Source: UBA2779 sp965232165 (GTDB taxonomy: Bacteria; Spirochaetota; Spirochaetia; DSM-2461). From it: a stretch of DNA of 64,000 nt. This document shows positions 36,812-46,200 of this stretch, piece after piece. The position numbers and the translations under genes were made by a program. Every line of letters starts with the position of its first letter. Position 1 is the stretch's first letter. The stretch spans positions 992,001-1,056,000 of the forward strand of contig CBDDOY010000002.1 in NCBI GenBank assembly GCA_965232165.1, read 5' to 3'. The notes beneath the pieces were generated by a model. It saw only the letters and a program-made list of their open reading frames with translations, did not search any database and had not been told where the DNA came from.

Positions 36812-38035
36812 GGTGAATTGTAACATTAACTGTCCGCGATAAAGAGGGCAAAAGAAGCCCCATGAAACTCATGTATACTGCTTATATGAAAAGACAGGAG
36901 TTAACATGGGACAAGAACACAATAGCACAAGCTATAGAAGGGGAAAACACTTCAATTGGGAGGAACGGCTAATTCTGGAAAGAATGATCCGCAAAAAAGG
37001 GAAGGACATGCTGACAATCAAACAGATGGCAATCATCCTGGATCGCCATGAAAGAAGTATACGGAGAGAACTCAAACGAGGATCAGTTACACTTCAGAAT
37101 AGTGATTTATCTGCATATATGACCTATAGCGCGGACATTGGCCAGAGAAAAGCCCGTAGGGAGCTTGAAGCAAAGGGACCAGCATTGAAGCTTGGTGCCG
37201 ATTACAAATTTGTCAAGGAGACCCAAAAGCTCCTTAAAAAGAAATACAGCCCTGACTCAGTCATAATGCATTATAAGAAGTACTCATGGCCAACGGGTAC
37301 AAGAATCAGTACGAAAACCCTCTACCGGTATATCTATGAAGGCCTGCTGGGGAATGCCGAGAATTATCTGCTTCGGGGTAAAAGGAGGTGCAAGAATGGC
37401 TCAAATGGCCATAAGAGGCATAACAGAGCGAAATCAGCAATGAAAAGTATTTCGACCAGACCGGCGTATATTGAGGATCGAGAAGAATTTGGTCATTGGG
37501 AAATAGACAGCGTTGTGGGTGCTGAAGGCAAGGGCAAGCAAACTCTCATGACACTTGTAGAACGCTCAGGACGGGTGGTCATCATGGAAAAGTTGCCCGA
37601 TGGAACATCGGGCAGCCTTGTAAAAACTCTGGACAAATTGGAGAGAAAACTGGGCAGTCGGCAGTTTTGGAGGGTGTTTAAGTCAATCACATGCGACAAC
37701 GGCGGTGAATTTATGGATAGCGAGAATATGGAACGCTCCTGCTTAACCCAGCGCAAGAGAACGACTATTTACTACGCGCACCCATACTCATCGTGGGAAC
37801 GGGGAAGTAATGAAAATGCCAATGGCTTAATACGGCGATTCATACCTAAAAGTTGTGATATTGGCCGTTACAGCAAGAAGGATATAAAAATGATACAGGA
37901 TTGGGTGAACAACTACCCACGGCGGATACTGGGTGGTAAGTCGGCCAATGAGGCTATCGGAATTCATCTGATAGCTTGAGGTATAAGAGAGCATGAGTTT
38001 CATGAAAAAGTGGACAGTTAACTTGACAATTCACC
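36812..38035 (+). mobile_element. IS30-family insertion sequence, intact
   Basis: 1224 bp. Terminal inverted repeats match at 22 of 26 positions: the left end reads GGTGAATTGTAACATTAACT and the right end, inverted, GGTGAATTGTCAAGTTAACT. The element is flanked by a perfect 15-bp direct repeat CAGGCAGAGAAAAGC at 36797-36811 and 38036-38050. One intact transposase gene fills it. A second inverted match (CATGAAACTCATG) lies further inside both ends. Confidence 0.92.
36906..37979 (+). CDS. IS30-family transposase
   Basis: 357 residues. An N-terminal helix-turn-helix region (NWEERLILERMI, TIKQMAIILDRHERSIRREL) is followed by the catalytic core with D201 (HWEIDSVVG), D264 (TCDNGGEF) and E298 (SSWERGSNENANG), that is DD(33)E, the IS30 spacing. 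The typical IS30 ending YPRRILGGKSANEAI is present. The frame is intact, so the element may be active. ATG 36906 has an AGGAG ribosome-binding site just upstream. Confidence 0.96.
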   Translation: MGQEHNSTSYRRGKHFNWEERLILERMIRKKGKDMLTIKQMAIILDRHERSIRRELKRGSVTLQNSDLSAYMTYSADIGQRKARRELEAKGPALKLGADYKFVKETQKLLKKKYSPDSVIMHYKKYSWPTGTRISTKTLYRYIYEGLLGNAENYLLRGKRRCKNGSNGHKRHNRAKSAMKSISTRPAYIEDREEFGHWEIDSVVGAEGKGKQTLMTLVERSGRVVIMEKLPDGTSGSLVKTLDKLERKLGSRQFWRVFKSITCDNGGEFMDSENMERSCLTQRKRTTIYYAHPYSSWERGSNENANGLIRRFIPKSCDIGRYSKKDIKMIQDWVNNYPRRILGGKSANEAIGIHLIA

Positions 38036-38050
38036 CAGGCAGAGAAAAGC

Positions 38051-38433
38051 ATCGGTTTCATAGAAGACTCATAGCATCGGCCTACCTGTGTTTTTCGTGC
38101 CTTTCGCTGTTGAAACCGCAGATGGAATACTTGAGGCTGCTCCATAGAAGTCTCATGATATTGGTCTACCTGTGTTTTTCGTGCCTTTCGCTGTTAAATC
38201 CGCGGATTGTGCAGTGCAGAGAATTCATGAACCACGAATGGATACGAATTGTTGTTTTATCCGCAGATTACGCAGATGGGCATTTTTTCGGTTCATCCGC
38301 AGAGTTACGGGCTCAACGAGCACAGGGGGAGGGGGGGCTGAACTCCCCGGCAGAGATCAGCCCCAGAAAGTAGAACAGCCTCTTGAATTGTTCTTTGAGT
38401 GTTCCCAAGATTGTTATGACGGGAATCACTTCA
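38051..38433. repeat. Tandem and dispersed motifs right of IS30
   Basis: A unit of about 88 bp containing TGTGTTTTTCGTGCCTTTCG occurs twice in tandem (38087 and 38170). It is followed by motifs seen widely in anaerobe genomes (ACCACGAATGGATACGAATT, ATCCGCAGATTACGCAGAT). Related sequence in opposite orientation lies at 62.0 kb. No gene. Confidence 0.6.
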
Positions 38434-38591
38434 GGGCACCTCTAAAAAACAGCTTTAGGAAATTGACGAAGAAATTTCTTGTCGATACAAGGCGGCAAAA
38501 GCTCAAGCGTAGCTTAAGCTATGCTCTACTTCCGCCGTCTTGTATCAGAAAAAATCATCAAGAACTGCGAAACTCAAGTTCGACATGCTCC
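38434..38591. repeat. Chimeric family A / family D element
   Basis: The left half is a normal family A start (GGGCACCTCTAAAAAACAG through GTCGATACAAGGCGGC). After the TTAAGC palindrome it changes to a family D right half (CGCCGTCTTGTATCAG, AAATCATCAAGAACTGCG, ending CGACATGCTCC). Confidence 0.65.
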
Positions 38592-38659
38592 TTGAATGAC
38601 ACTTCTTGCTATACGTCAAAAATATCCAGTGAAAACAATGGGGAATCGCTACAGAATAG

Positions 38660-38681
38660 ACAGTTATCTTGACAATTCACC
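38660..38681. mobile_element. Relic of an IS30 right end
   Basis: 22 bp ending TATCTTGACAATTCACC match the right end of the intact IS30 with one mismatch. No transposase is attached. Confidence 0.6.
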
Positions 38682-38720
38682 ATAATTCTGCAAGTCCGGC
38701 TACGAACAATCCGAATTATC

Positions 38721-38729
38721 TGGTATAAT
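38721..38729 (+). promoter_or_regulatory. Extended -10 promoter candidate for proC-ptsP
   Basis: TGGTATAAT, identical to the cas13 candidate, about 44 nt before the proC start. The -35 region is weak. Confidence 0.5.
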
Positions 38730-38773
38730 AGCGACATGAAAAATTCTCTCAGTTATCCCGAAGAGAGCTTGAG

Positions 38774-39583
38774 ATGAGCGGCACCATTGGAATTATCGGC
38801 ATCGGCAACATGGGCAGCGCCATAATCAAAGGCATGCTTGCAGCCGGAGAGATCTCCGCCTCGGCTGTCAGAATCTCGGATAAACGTGAAAGCATACTGG
38901 AAGAACTCAAGGACCGCCACCCCGGCATATTCACGAGCCGGTCTAACAGAGATGTCATTGATGTGGACATTCTGATACTGGCGGTCAAACCCCAAGTCTA
39001 TGAGGATGTCATCGCCGACATCGCACCATACCTCCCAAAGAGGACGGTGGTTGTGACCATAGCGGCGGGTATTCCCCTCGCGAAGGCCGCCGCATGGTTA
39101 GGCAAGGACAGGAAAATCATTAGGACCATGCCCAACACCCCCGCCTTGGTTTCAGCCGGCATGACGGCCCTGTGCCCTGGCCCCGGCATAACGGATCAGG
39201 ACATGGCCGCCGTCCGAAGGGTGTTTGATGCGGCTGGCCGCACGGTAATGATGCCTGAAGACCTGATGGACGCCTACACCGCCCTCGCCGGATCATCCCC
39301 CGCATGGGTGTTTATGCTCATCGAATCACTTGCAGACGGAGCCGTACTGGAAGGCATCCCCCATGAATCGGCCTATATGGCAGCCGGGCAGGCCGTTCTA
39401 GGGGCCGCTAAGCTCTTCTTGGACAGCGGCCTTCACCCTGCCGAATTAAAGGACAAAGTCTGTTCTCCGGGCGGCACCACCATCGCGGGGCTTGCCGCCC
39501 TGGAAGAAAACGGCTTCCGCTCCTCAGTGCTCAAAGCCATGAAGGCCTGTATTCTCAAGGGCAGGGAATTGGGCTCAATATGA
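38774..39583 (+). CDS. proC: Pyrroline-5-carboxylate reductase
   Basis: 269 residues. The dinucleotide-binding motif IGIIGIGNMGSAI is at the N-terminus. ILAVKPQ, RTMPNTPALVSAGMTAL and the C-terminal signature VCSPGGTTIAGLAALEENGF are all present. It catalyses the last step of proline synthesis with NAD(P)H. The stop overlaps the ptsP start (ATGA), so both are probably translated from one mRNA, an unusual pairing. Confidence 0.96.
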   Translation: MSGTIGIIGIGNMGSAIIKGMLAAGEISASAVRISDKRESILEELKDRHPGIFTSRSNRDVIDVDILILAVKPQVYEDVIADIAPYLPKRTVVVTIAAGIPLAKAAAWLGKDRKIIRTMPNTPALVSAGMTALCPGPGITDQDMAAVRRVFDAAGRTVMMPEDLMDAYTALAGSSPAWVFMLIESLADGAVLEGIPHESAYMAAGQAVLGAAKLFLDSGLHPAELKDKVCSPGGTTIAGLAALEENGFRSSVLKAMKACILKGRELGSI

Positions 39584-41841
39584 AGAAGCAGGAACCCCGC
39601 GTCGAGATGATCTGCTCAGTAGAAGAATTGGCCAACTTGTTCAAGCAAGGGCAGGACATACGCGGATTTCTCAATCAGGTCGTCAATATCGTGATTAAGC
39701 ACATGGATGCCGACGCATGTTCCATATACCTTTTCAATGAAGAAAAAAACCGCCTCATCCTGCAGGCCACCGCTGGATTGAACCCCCAATTAATCGGGAA
39801 ACTCATGCTGTCCCCTGAGGAAGGGCTGGTTGGACTGGCACTGAGGGAATTGCAGCCGATAAGGGAAGATCGGGGTCAGGAAAACCCCAGTTTCAAGTTC
39901 ATTCACAGCAGCGATGAAGAGCGCTTCTCCTCCTTTTTAGCTGTACCGATTACGCATGGAACTCAGCGTGTAGGCGTCCTAGTCCTCCAGGACGAGAAAG
40001 AATCCCGGTTCAAAGAGAAGGACACATCTGCACTCAAGGCCATCGCCTCTCAACTGGCATCCACACTCGAAAATGTTCAGCTTATCATCGAAAAACCCGG
40101 AAAAGACTTATTAAGTGAATCCAGAGACGGACCTCCCATTCACCTGATTCGCGGCACGCCAGTCGTAGAGGGTGTGGCTTGGGGCAGAGCATATCCGATT
40201 GAAAGCCCGGGTACGGCAAGCCATCTGCTTATAGCCGGTGATGATGGATATTGCGAAACAATGGCCGGTTTAGAACTCGCAATAACCAAGACAGAGGAAC
40301 AGATTGAAACCCTTCAGAAGCAACTGGAAGAAGATCTCTCCGATGTCGCATCCCTCATCTTCAGCGCCCATCTCCTGATGCTCCGAGACGATAATTTCTC
40401 TGGCTCCATGAAGAATCTTGTAGAGACCGGCAAACGGCCTAGCAATGCCGTTGTACAGGTTGTCAATGAGTACAGCGCCATTTTCAGCTACAGTGACAAT
40501 CCACGTATGCGCGAGAAGGTTCTCGACACCAAGGATCTCGGGCACCGCATTCTAAAAAATCTCATTCAAAGCAATGACATTGACGGAGACTACTCCGGTC
40601 AAATAGTCATCAGCGGTGAAATACTTCCTTCTGAACTCCTCAAACTCGCGGCACAGAATGTCGAGGCCATAGTTCTGTATGGCGGCGGGCTGACGGCCCA
40701 TATCACCGTTTTGGCGGCATCCCTGCAGGTGCCGCTGCTTTACACCGAAGACAAAACAGCAGCCCGCATCACACCCCGCATGAATTTGGCCCTCGATGCC
40801 ATCCGGGGAACGCTCTTCGTGAATCCGGAGGAGAGAATTCTTCGGCGCATCATGCTGCTCAAGCAAAGCGCCGACCAGCTAGATGAAGGTGAGGCCGCTG
40901 TAAAAGAAGATTCCTATACAGCCGACGGCGTACGCGTTTACTTGCGGGCGGCAGTCAATCTGCTTTCAGATATAAGACTCGCACAACAGCTTCACTGCGA
41001 GGGAATTGGACTGTACCGAAGTGAATTTCCATTCCTTATCAGGAACGACTTTCCCACCGAAGAGGAGCAGCTTCATATATACAGTCAAGTAGTCGGCGCA
41101 ACCGGTTCTTCGCCTGTTACCTTGCGCACCCTCGATGTGGGCGGAGATAAAACACTGAGCTACCTCCAAGACGCAGAAGAATCCAACCCATTTCTCGGTC
41201 TGCGCGGCATTCGCTTCCTCCTGAAGAACATACCAGTATTCAAGGCGCAGGCCAAGGCGATGATTCGGGCCGGAGGATTCAGAGGGAATATGCGGATTCT
41301 CTTCCCGCTCATCTCGTCTCTCGATGATTTCAGAAATGCCCGGGACATCGTGAAAACTTGTCTGGGGGAGTTGGAACAGGAGGGTTTGGGCACATACCCC
41401 ATGCCTCATCTTGGTGCGATGATAGAATTACCGTCATCGGTGCTATTGGCGGGGGAACTCGCTGATGAGGCAGACTTTCTGTCCATAGGCACTAACGATC
41501 TCATTCAGTATATGCTAGGCGTCGACAGAACCAATGAGAAGGTAGCCGATCTGTTTGACAGTTGCCATCCTGCCGTTCTTAGGGCCATTAAAATCGTCTC
41601 CGATGCAGCCCGAGAAACAAGCTGCCCGCTATCCATTTGTGGAAACATGGCCTCTAATCCGAAAGCGGTTTATTACATGATTGGCCTTGGCATCACAGAT
41701 TTCACCATGGCGCCGGGGAAGAAACCGGGCCTGCAAAAACAAATCGCCAAGATGAACGCCAACAAAGCAGCAATCGATGCGCAGCACATATCCGGACTCG
41801 GAACTCCCGCAGAAATACGGAATTTACTAAGCCATCTATAG
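39580..41841 (+). CDS. ptsP: GAF-domain PTS enzyme I (EI-Ntr type)
   Basis: 753 residues. An N-terminal GAF domain (about 15-170; DADACSIYLFNEEKNRLIL, FLAVPITHGTQRVGVLVLQD) is fused to a full enzyme I. The phospho-accepting His is H374 in YGGGLTAHITVLAASL (Ala replaces the usual Ser before His). Barrel motifs TLRTLDVGGDKTLSYL, NPFLGLRGIRF, FLSIGTNDLIQYMLGVDR and catalytic Cys in SICGNMASNP follow. The fusion is that of PtsP, which feeds the nitrogen-related regulatory phosphotransfer chain. The GAF ligand is unknown. It is the second enzyme I in the window (see ptsI at 30786). Confidence 0.93.
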   Translation: MKKQEPRVEMICSVEELANLFKQGQDIRGFLNQVVNIVIKHMDADACSIYLFNEEKNRLILQATAGLNPQLIGKLMLSPEEGLVGLALRELQPIREDRGQENPSFKFIHSSDEERFSSFLAVPITHGTQRVGVLVLQDEKESRFKEKDTSALKAIASQLASTLENVQLIIEKPGKDLLSESRDGPPIHLIRGTPVVEGVAWGRAYPIESPGTASHLLIAGDDGYCETMAGLELAITKTEEQIETLQKQLEEDLSDVASLIFSAHLLMLRDDNFSGSMKNLVETGKRPSNAVVQVVNEYSAIFSYSDNPRMREKVLDTKDLGHRILKNLIQSNDIDGDYSGQIVISGEILPSELLKLAAQNVEAIVLYGGGLTAHITVLAASLQVPLLYTEDKTAARITPRMNLALDAIRGTLFVNPEERILRRIMLLKQSADQLDEGEAAVKEDSYTADGVRVYLRAAVNLLSDIRLAQQLHCEGIGLYRSEFPFLIRNDFPTEEEQLHIYSQVVGATGSSPVTLRTLDVGGDKTLSYLQDAEESNPFLGLRGIRFLLKNIPVFKAQAKAMIRAGGFRGNMRILFPLISSLDDFRNARDIVKTCLGELEQEGLGTYPMPHLGAMIELPSSVLLAGELADEADFLSIGTNDLIQYMLGVDRTNEKVADLFDSCHPAVLRAIKIVSDAARETSCPLSICGNMASNPKAVYYMIGLGITDFTMAPGKKPGLQKQIAKMNANKAAIDAQHISGLGTPAEIRNLLSHL

Positions 41842-41889
41842 AGTCTCTAAGCTTAGTCAGTGTACCGCAGTTTTCAGATATCAATATCT

Positions 41890-42006
41890 GGGCGCAACCC
41901 TTCGGGTCGGGCTTTCCACTCCAATGCCTTCTTCCGGCAGCCTGTTCCCGGCTCATTGCCAATCGCCGGGGCTGCCGGCGGCAATTCCGTTTCAATCCCT
42001 TGCGCC
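41890..42006 (+). repeat. Family B structured repeat, copy B4
   Basis: 117 bp, GGGCGCAACCC start and TTGCGCC end. The hairpin is the CCGGCAG/CTGCCGG version with inner CCCGGC/GCCGGG. It lies 48 bp after ptsP. Confidence 0.82.
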
Positions 42007-42169
42007 TCATTTAGGCTGAAATTTTCACTGAACTGAAGTTTTCACGCTATTCGTGCATATTTCATCGCTAATTGCATCCATAACAATGATTTACGATTTG
42101 TGAACTGTGATCCCAGGCGAGATATCATGACAGCTCTGATCACCGGCCCGGGCGAGAATTTAAGTCAGA

Positions 42170-42595
42170 GGGATATCTCTCTGGTATGAAGGACGACATT
42201 GCCCATAAGCCAAACGGGGATACTCCAGGGACAGCAGGCGGGGCAGACTCCAGATTGAGATAGGTCTGCTTTGTGATATCGACGGACACCCGATTGCCGT
42301 GGAGGTCTTTGAGGGAAACAGGGCTGCCTCTGCAGCGGTATCCAGTAGATTAAGAAACTCCGTCACCGCTTCAATCTGGAGCGAATCATGATTATCGGGG
42401 ACTGGGGAATGCTCACCGAGGCCCGCATTGACAGCGATCTCCGAGGCCGTGAAGGTAAGAAAACTGGAGACCTCATGAACTGCTTCTTGCGGCAGAGAGG
42501 GAATTGAGACACTATCTCAGGGGGAGCGGCCGAAGGTAACCGAACTGACAGTCCATCAGCAGAAGATGGTTGAAATCTTAGGAGTTAAACTGTAA
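42170..42595 (+). pseudogene. Decayed IS1634-like transposase
   Basis: Frame-broken remnants read GLLCDIDGHPIAVEVFEGN (near 42243-42300), then after a frameshift LERIMIIGDWGMLTEARIDS, and at the end HQQKMVEILGVKL followed by TAA at 42593. These are the middle and end of the transposase family often annotated IS1634/IS4. Several stops and shifts rule out function. It is not the same sequence as the element at 46.7 kb. Confidence 0.7.
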
Positions 42596-42652
42596 TGCCC
42601 CTGTATCTGAAGCATGGAATTTGAGTTGAATTCTTATAGGGGAATGGATTAT

Positions 42653-43004
42653 GGGCACCTCTAAAAAACAGCTTTAGGAAATTGACGAAGAAATTTTTGT
42701 CGATACAAGGCGGCCTGTCTGCGTGCGGACACGCACAGGCAGGCAAAAGCTAAGGGCGGGGCTGTGTCGGAACTCGTCTTTGGCCCTCATACGGCGTTGA
42801 AAAACCCGCTTAAAATGCTCATGTATCGCATACACTGCGCTTTCAAGCGGATTTTCCGCCTTGTCTGCGAACCAAATCCCTCGTCCTGACACAGCCCCGT
42901 GAGCATTTTGGCACCGCAGTAGCGGCCTGTCTGCGTGCAGAACACGCACAGGCAGGCGGAAAAGTTCGAGTCAAGAACTAAATGGGGTTTTTTAGAGGTG
43001 CCCT
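42653..43004. repeat. Family A element interrupted by family C, copy A6
   Basis: The outer ends are GGGCACCTCTAAAAAACAG and TTTTTTAGAGGTGCCC. The interior holds two copies of the small palindrome (GCCTGTCTGCGTGC ... CACGCACAGGCAGGC) and a complete family C element in place of the central TTAAGC palindrome. Flanks do not match (TTAT, TAGA). Confidence 0.85.
42756..42898. repeat. Family C MITE-like element nested in A6
   Basis: 143 bp with inverted ends GGGGCTGTGTCGGAACTCG and CTCGTCCTGACACAGCCCC (inverted: GGGGCTGTGTCAGGACGAG). The core reads CGGCGTTGAAAAACC, AAAATGCTCATGTA, TTTCCGCCTTGTCTGCGA, parallel to family A. No ORF. Confidence 0.8.
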
Positions 43005-43020
43005 AGATCACTAAATGAGG

Positions 43021-43063
43021 CGCAAGGCATTGCAGCGGAAAGCCCGGCCCGAAGGGTGCGCCC
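43021..43063 (-). repeat. Short family B derivative
   Basis: The two outer arms of family B are joined directly (GCGCAAGGCATTGCAGCGG then GCCCGAAGGGTGCGCCC), with the central hairpin missing. This fits deletion of a cruciform. Confidence 0.6.
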
Positions 43064-43128
43064 AGATATTGATTTTCAAGCGGTCCTCTAACTGAAACCC
43101 CGGCCAATTCTGCATCGCCGATAAAACT

Positions 43129-43162
43129 GAATATTTTGACCGCATAAACGGTCAAAATATTC
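43129..43162. terminator. Perfect 14-bp hairpin after the lipoprotein gene
   Basis: GAATATTTTGACCG and CGGTCAAAATATTC pair perfectly around a 6-nt loop, about 100 nt past the lipoprotein stop codon. There is no long T tract after it on the minus strand, so it is either a weak terminator or a cruciform. Confidence 0.5.
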
Positions 43163-43173
43163 ACACATTCCCT

Positions 43174-43224
43174 GCCGTTCCAGCCTCTCCATCCTCATCC
43201 TTCGGCTGTTTCGGCTGGAACGGC
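43174..43224. other. 12-bp inverted repeat just after the lipoprotein stop
   Basis: GCCGTTCCAGCC and GGCTGGAACGGC are perfectly inverted around 27 nt, starting 37 nt after the stop codon. Hairpins downstream of variable regions are needed for retrohoming in known DGRs, which is one reading of it. Confidence 0.5.
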
Positions 43225-43260
43225 CTCCTCCTTCTCCGACTGTCGTGCTGCCGGATGCTT

Positions 43261-46200
43261 TCAAAACCCACGCCGAACAAGCCGGAAACCCAGGAGGGCG
43301 TTGCTAATGCCCGGGCTATCGCTGTAGCGGAAGGCCGAACGCAGGTACCCGGCGCCATTGCCCCACCTGCCGCCGCGATTAACACGGTACGAGCCCGAAG
43401 CGGGCCCCCTGGGATCGCTGGAAGGGGAACTTTCATAATAATCCCCGCCATACCAGTCCCAGCACCACTCCCGTACGTTCCCGCTCATGTCATACAGCCC
43501 CAGCTCATTGGAATTCTTCTGGCCCACAGGATGGGTTTCATTCCCGCTGTTATCCAAATACCAGGCCACTTCTCCGGCATTATTGCCTCCTGCATAAATA
43601 TACCCTTCAGAGGCATTGCCTCCACGGGCCGCATACTCCCATTCGGCCTCCGTGGGCAGCCTGTACCCGTTTGCGCTCCAGTCTGCCGTCACACTGGTTC
43701 CGTTTATCGTGTAGACAGGGGTCAAGCCATTCTGCACGCTTAGCGCATTACAGTACTTCACCGCATCATACCAGCTCACTTGCTCCACAGGAAGATTATC
43801 CCCGCTGAAGTGAGACGGACTGCTCCTCATCACTTCATGCCACTCTCCTTGCGTCACCTCGTACTTGCTCATATAAAACGTACTCACCGTCACCTGGTGT
43901 ACGGGTTTCTCATCGGGATTTCCGCCCGTGGAGCCCATTTGGAAGCTGCCCCCCTCTACGTAGACGAAGCCATCCGGCAACATCAAGGAATATGCATCAT
44001 TCCAACTGCCCGCCTGGCCGCCGCTGTCCAGGGCTCGCACACGCCAGTAGTGGGTCGTATTGTTGGTCAGCGCCGTTTCAGGCGTGTAATTTGTTCCAGT
44101 TACAGAATCAGCCGCCGCATTGGTCAGCCCTTCAGGGCTGTCGGCAATCTGTATTTCATATCTGTCGGCTCCAGTTACGGTATTCCAACTGAAGGTCGGC
44201 GTGGTATCGGCGGTGCTCTCGCCGTCGGCGGGACTGAGCCCGCTTACGGCTCCAATGGCCACATTCAGGGAATGTGCTGTACTCCAATCACCCTCCTGAT
44301 TCTTCCCGTCCACAGCCCGCACACGCCAGTAGTGGGTCGTATTGTTGGTCAGCGCCGTTTCAGGCGTGTAATTTGTTCCAGTTACAGAATCAGCCGCCGC
44401 ATTGTTCAGCCCTTCAGGGCTGTCGGCAATCTGTATTTCATATCTGTCGGCTCCAGTTACGGTATTCCAACTGAAGGTCGGCGTGGTATCGGCGGTGCTC
44501 TCGCCGTTGGCGGGACTAAGACCGTTTATGGCTCCCCTTTTCATCGAAACATCATCTATCCAGGCACAGTCGCTATCGTCGGAATAGGAGTCGTCCTTTT
44601 CGTATACCCATTTTAGCGTGTGGGCGCCCGGTGCTATGGGATACGACATCTCCGCCCAGTCCTTACTGCCGGACCAGGATGCCCCCGGGGGCTGCTCCCC
44701 GTTGATGTAAAAACTCAGTTTGTCGTAGCCGTCTTCCGAGGAGACCTTCCGGTAGAAGCTGATCTCGCTCGCCAAAGACACCCTCACCCTCACCTCTGCC
44801 GCCGCACTCTGACTGTTATCGATATCATTCGATTTCAGAGAACCGCTGCCTGAGTACGCCTTGCTGTCTATTATCCAGGAGCCGATCCAGAAAGGGGAAA
44901 GGCTGCCGCCCTCAAAGGATTCATCCAGGGTCTCTATCTCCTCCTGTTCTTCCCACTTGGCGTACAGCGTCAGGGAGCTATTCACCGTGTCTCCGCCGAA
45001 ATCCCAAGGCCGGGTTAAGTCGCTGTCGGAGTACCAGCCACGGAACACATAGCCACTCCGCGTCGGTGCATCCGGTTCGGCGGCACGGCCGCCTTCGGGC
45101 ACCGACTGGCCCGATACGGAGCTGCCGCCGTTCGCATCGAAGCTTACGGTGTAGGCGGCTAAGGGTATCAGGCGCCTGCTTATGGATTTACTCCCCATGC
45201 GGTTGTCCCGGACGGTGAGTTTCACGACCGCCGTGTCCACATTGCTGAAGGTGCGGGAAGGATTTCTGTCGGTGCTGTCTGTATTCCCGTCACCGTCGAA
45301 GTCCCATTCACGGCTCACAATCGAGCCGTCTTCATCGGTGGATCCGTCGCTGAAATTCACCCGATAGACACCGGGACTGGTTTCTTCCTTGGTATAGGAA
45401 AAACCCGCTATTGGCAGCATATTGGTTTTATTGGAAAGCTCCAGGTCGTCTCGGACATCAAACAGGGTGAAATTCAAATCAGGCAAATTCTTGCCGAGTC
45501 TCTTCACTTCCCCCTCAGCCCTGGCCCGAAGCCCCCGGTAGGCACTGAACGACACCTTACTGCCGTCGGATTTCCCTCTCAGCCCCGCATAAATTTCCGG
45601 AGTGAAATACGGACCGGCGACACCGTAAAGCCTCAGCTCCTTTTTGAGTCCCAAGGATGCCTCAACCGCGCCGGCCAAACTCGGCGGCTCAATTTCAACA
45701 TCTATGTTATTGTCGCTGTAAGGAATCCATCGGCCGGTTGTGCCGGAGTATCTTGCCCCTGCAAGAAATTCGGACTTGGCCTGAAACCCGAACTCAGTTA
45801 CTCCGTCTATCGCTGTGGAAAGACTCACTTCCAGGACAGGACTGATGACGACAACCCCGATGGTGACGGGCTGCAGATAGAGAGTGCCCAGACGGTGCGT
45901 GTGTCTGTCGTTCAGGGAACCCCTGATGTCCAGGTCAAGGTCCAACTTAGGCTCAATAGAAATATCAAACGCCTTCAATTCGGAAGATTTGATATCCAGC
46001 ATGAAGCTGATGGGCAAGGTCAACTGAAAACTGCCGGTCACCGATACATTGTTCCCTATGCTGTACTTGACGTCAAAACGCCTGGTGAGGGACGAATTCT
46101 CACCGTTGCCCAGGAGAGCAGCGGTTTCGGGACTGTCCACCATTGTCAGACTGCCGTCGGGGGATTCCACCCGCATCCCATCCAGGAACAGTCTGCCTTC

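Noticed and set aside
38993..39305. Minus-strand ORFs opposite proC
   Set aside because: They are shadows of proC, which shows full-length family conservation.
36812..41841. IS30 as a composite transposon carrying proC-ptsP
   Set aside because: The second end at 38660 lies before proC and there is no further end after ptsP; the relic is better explained as an old solo end.
43129..43162. Classical rho-independent terminator
   Set aside because: The stem is perfect but there is no T run on the transcribed side, so I kept the call tentative and listed the cruciform alternative.
43780..44616. 278-codon plus-strand ORF opposite the lipoprotein gene
   Set aside because: Its repeats mirror the fibronectin-like duplication; composition is not protein-like and there is no start signal.
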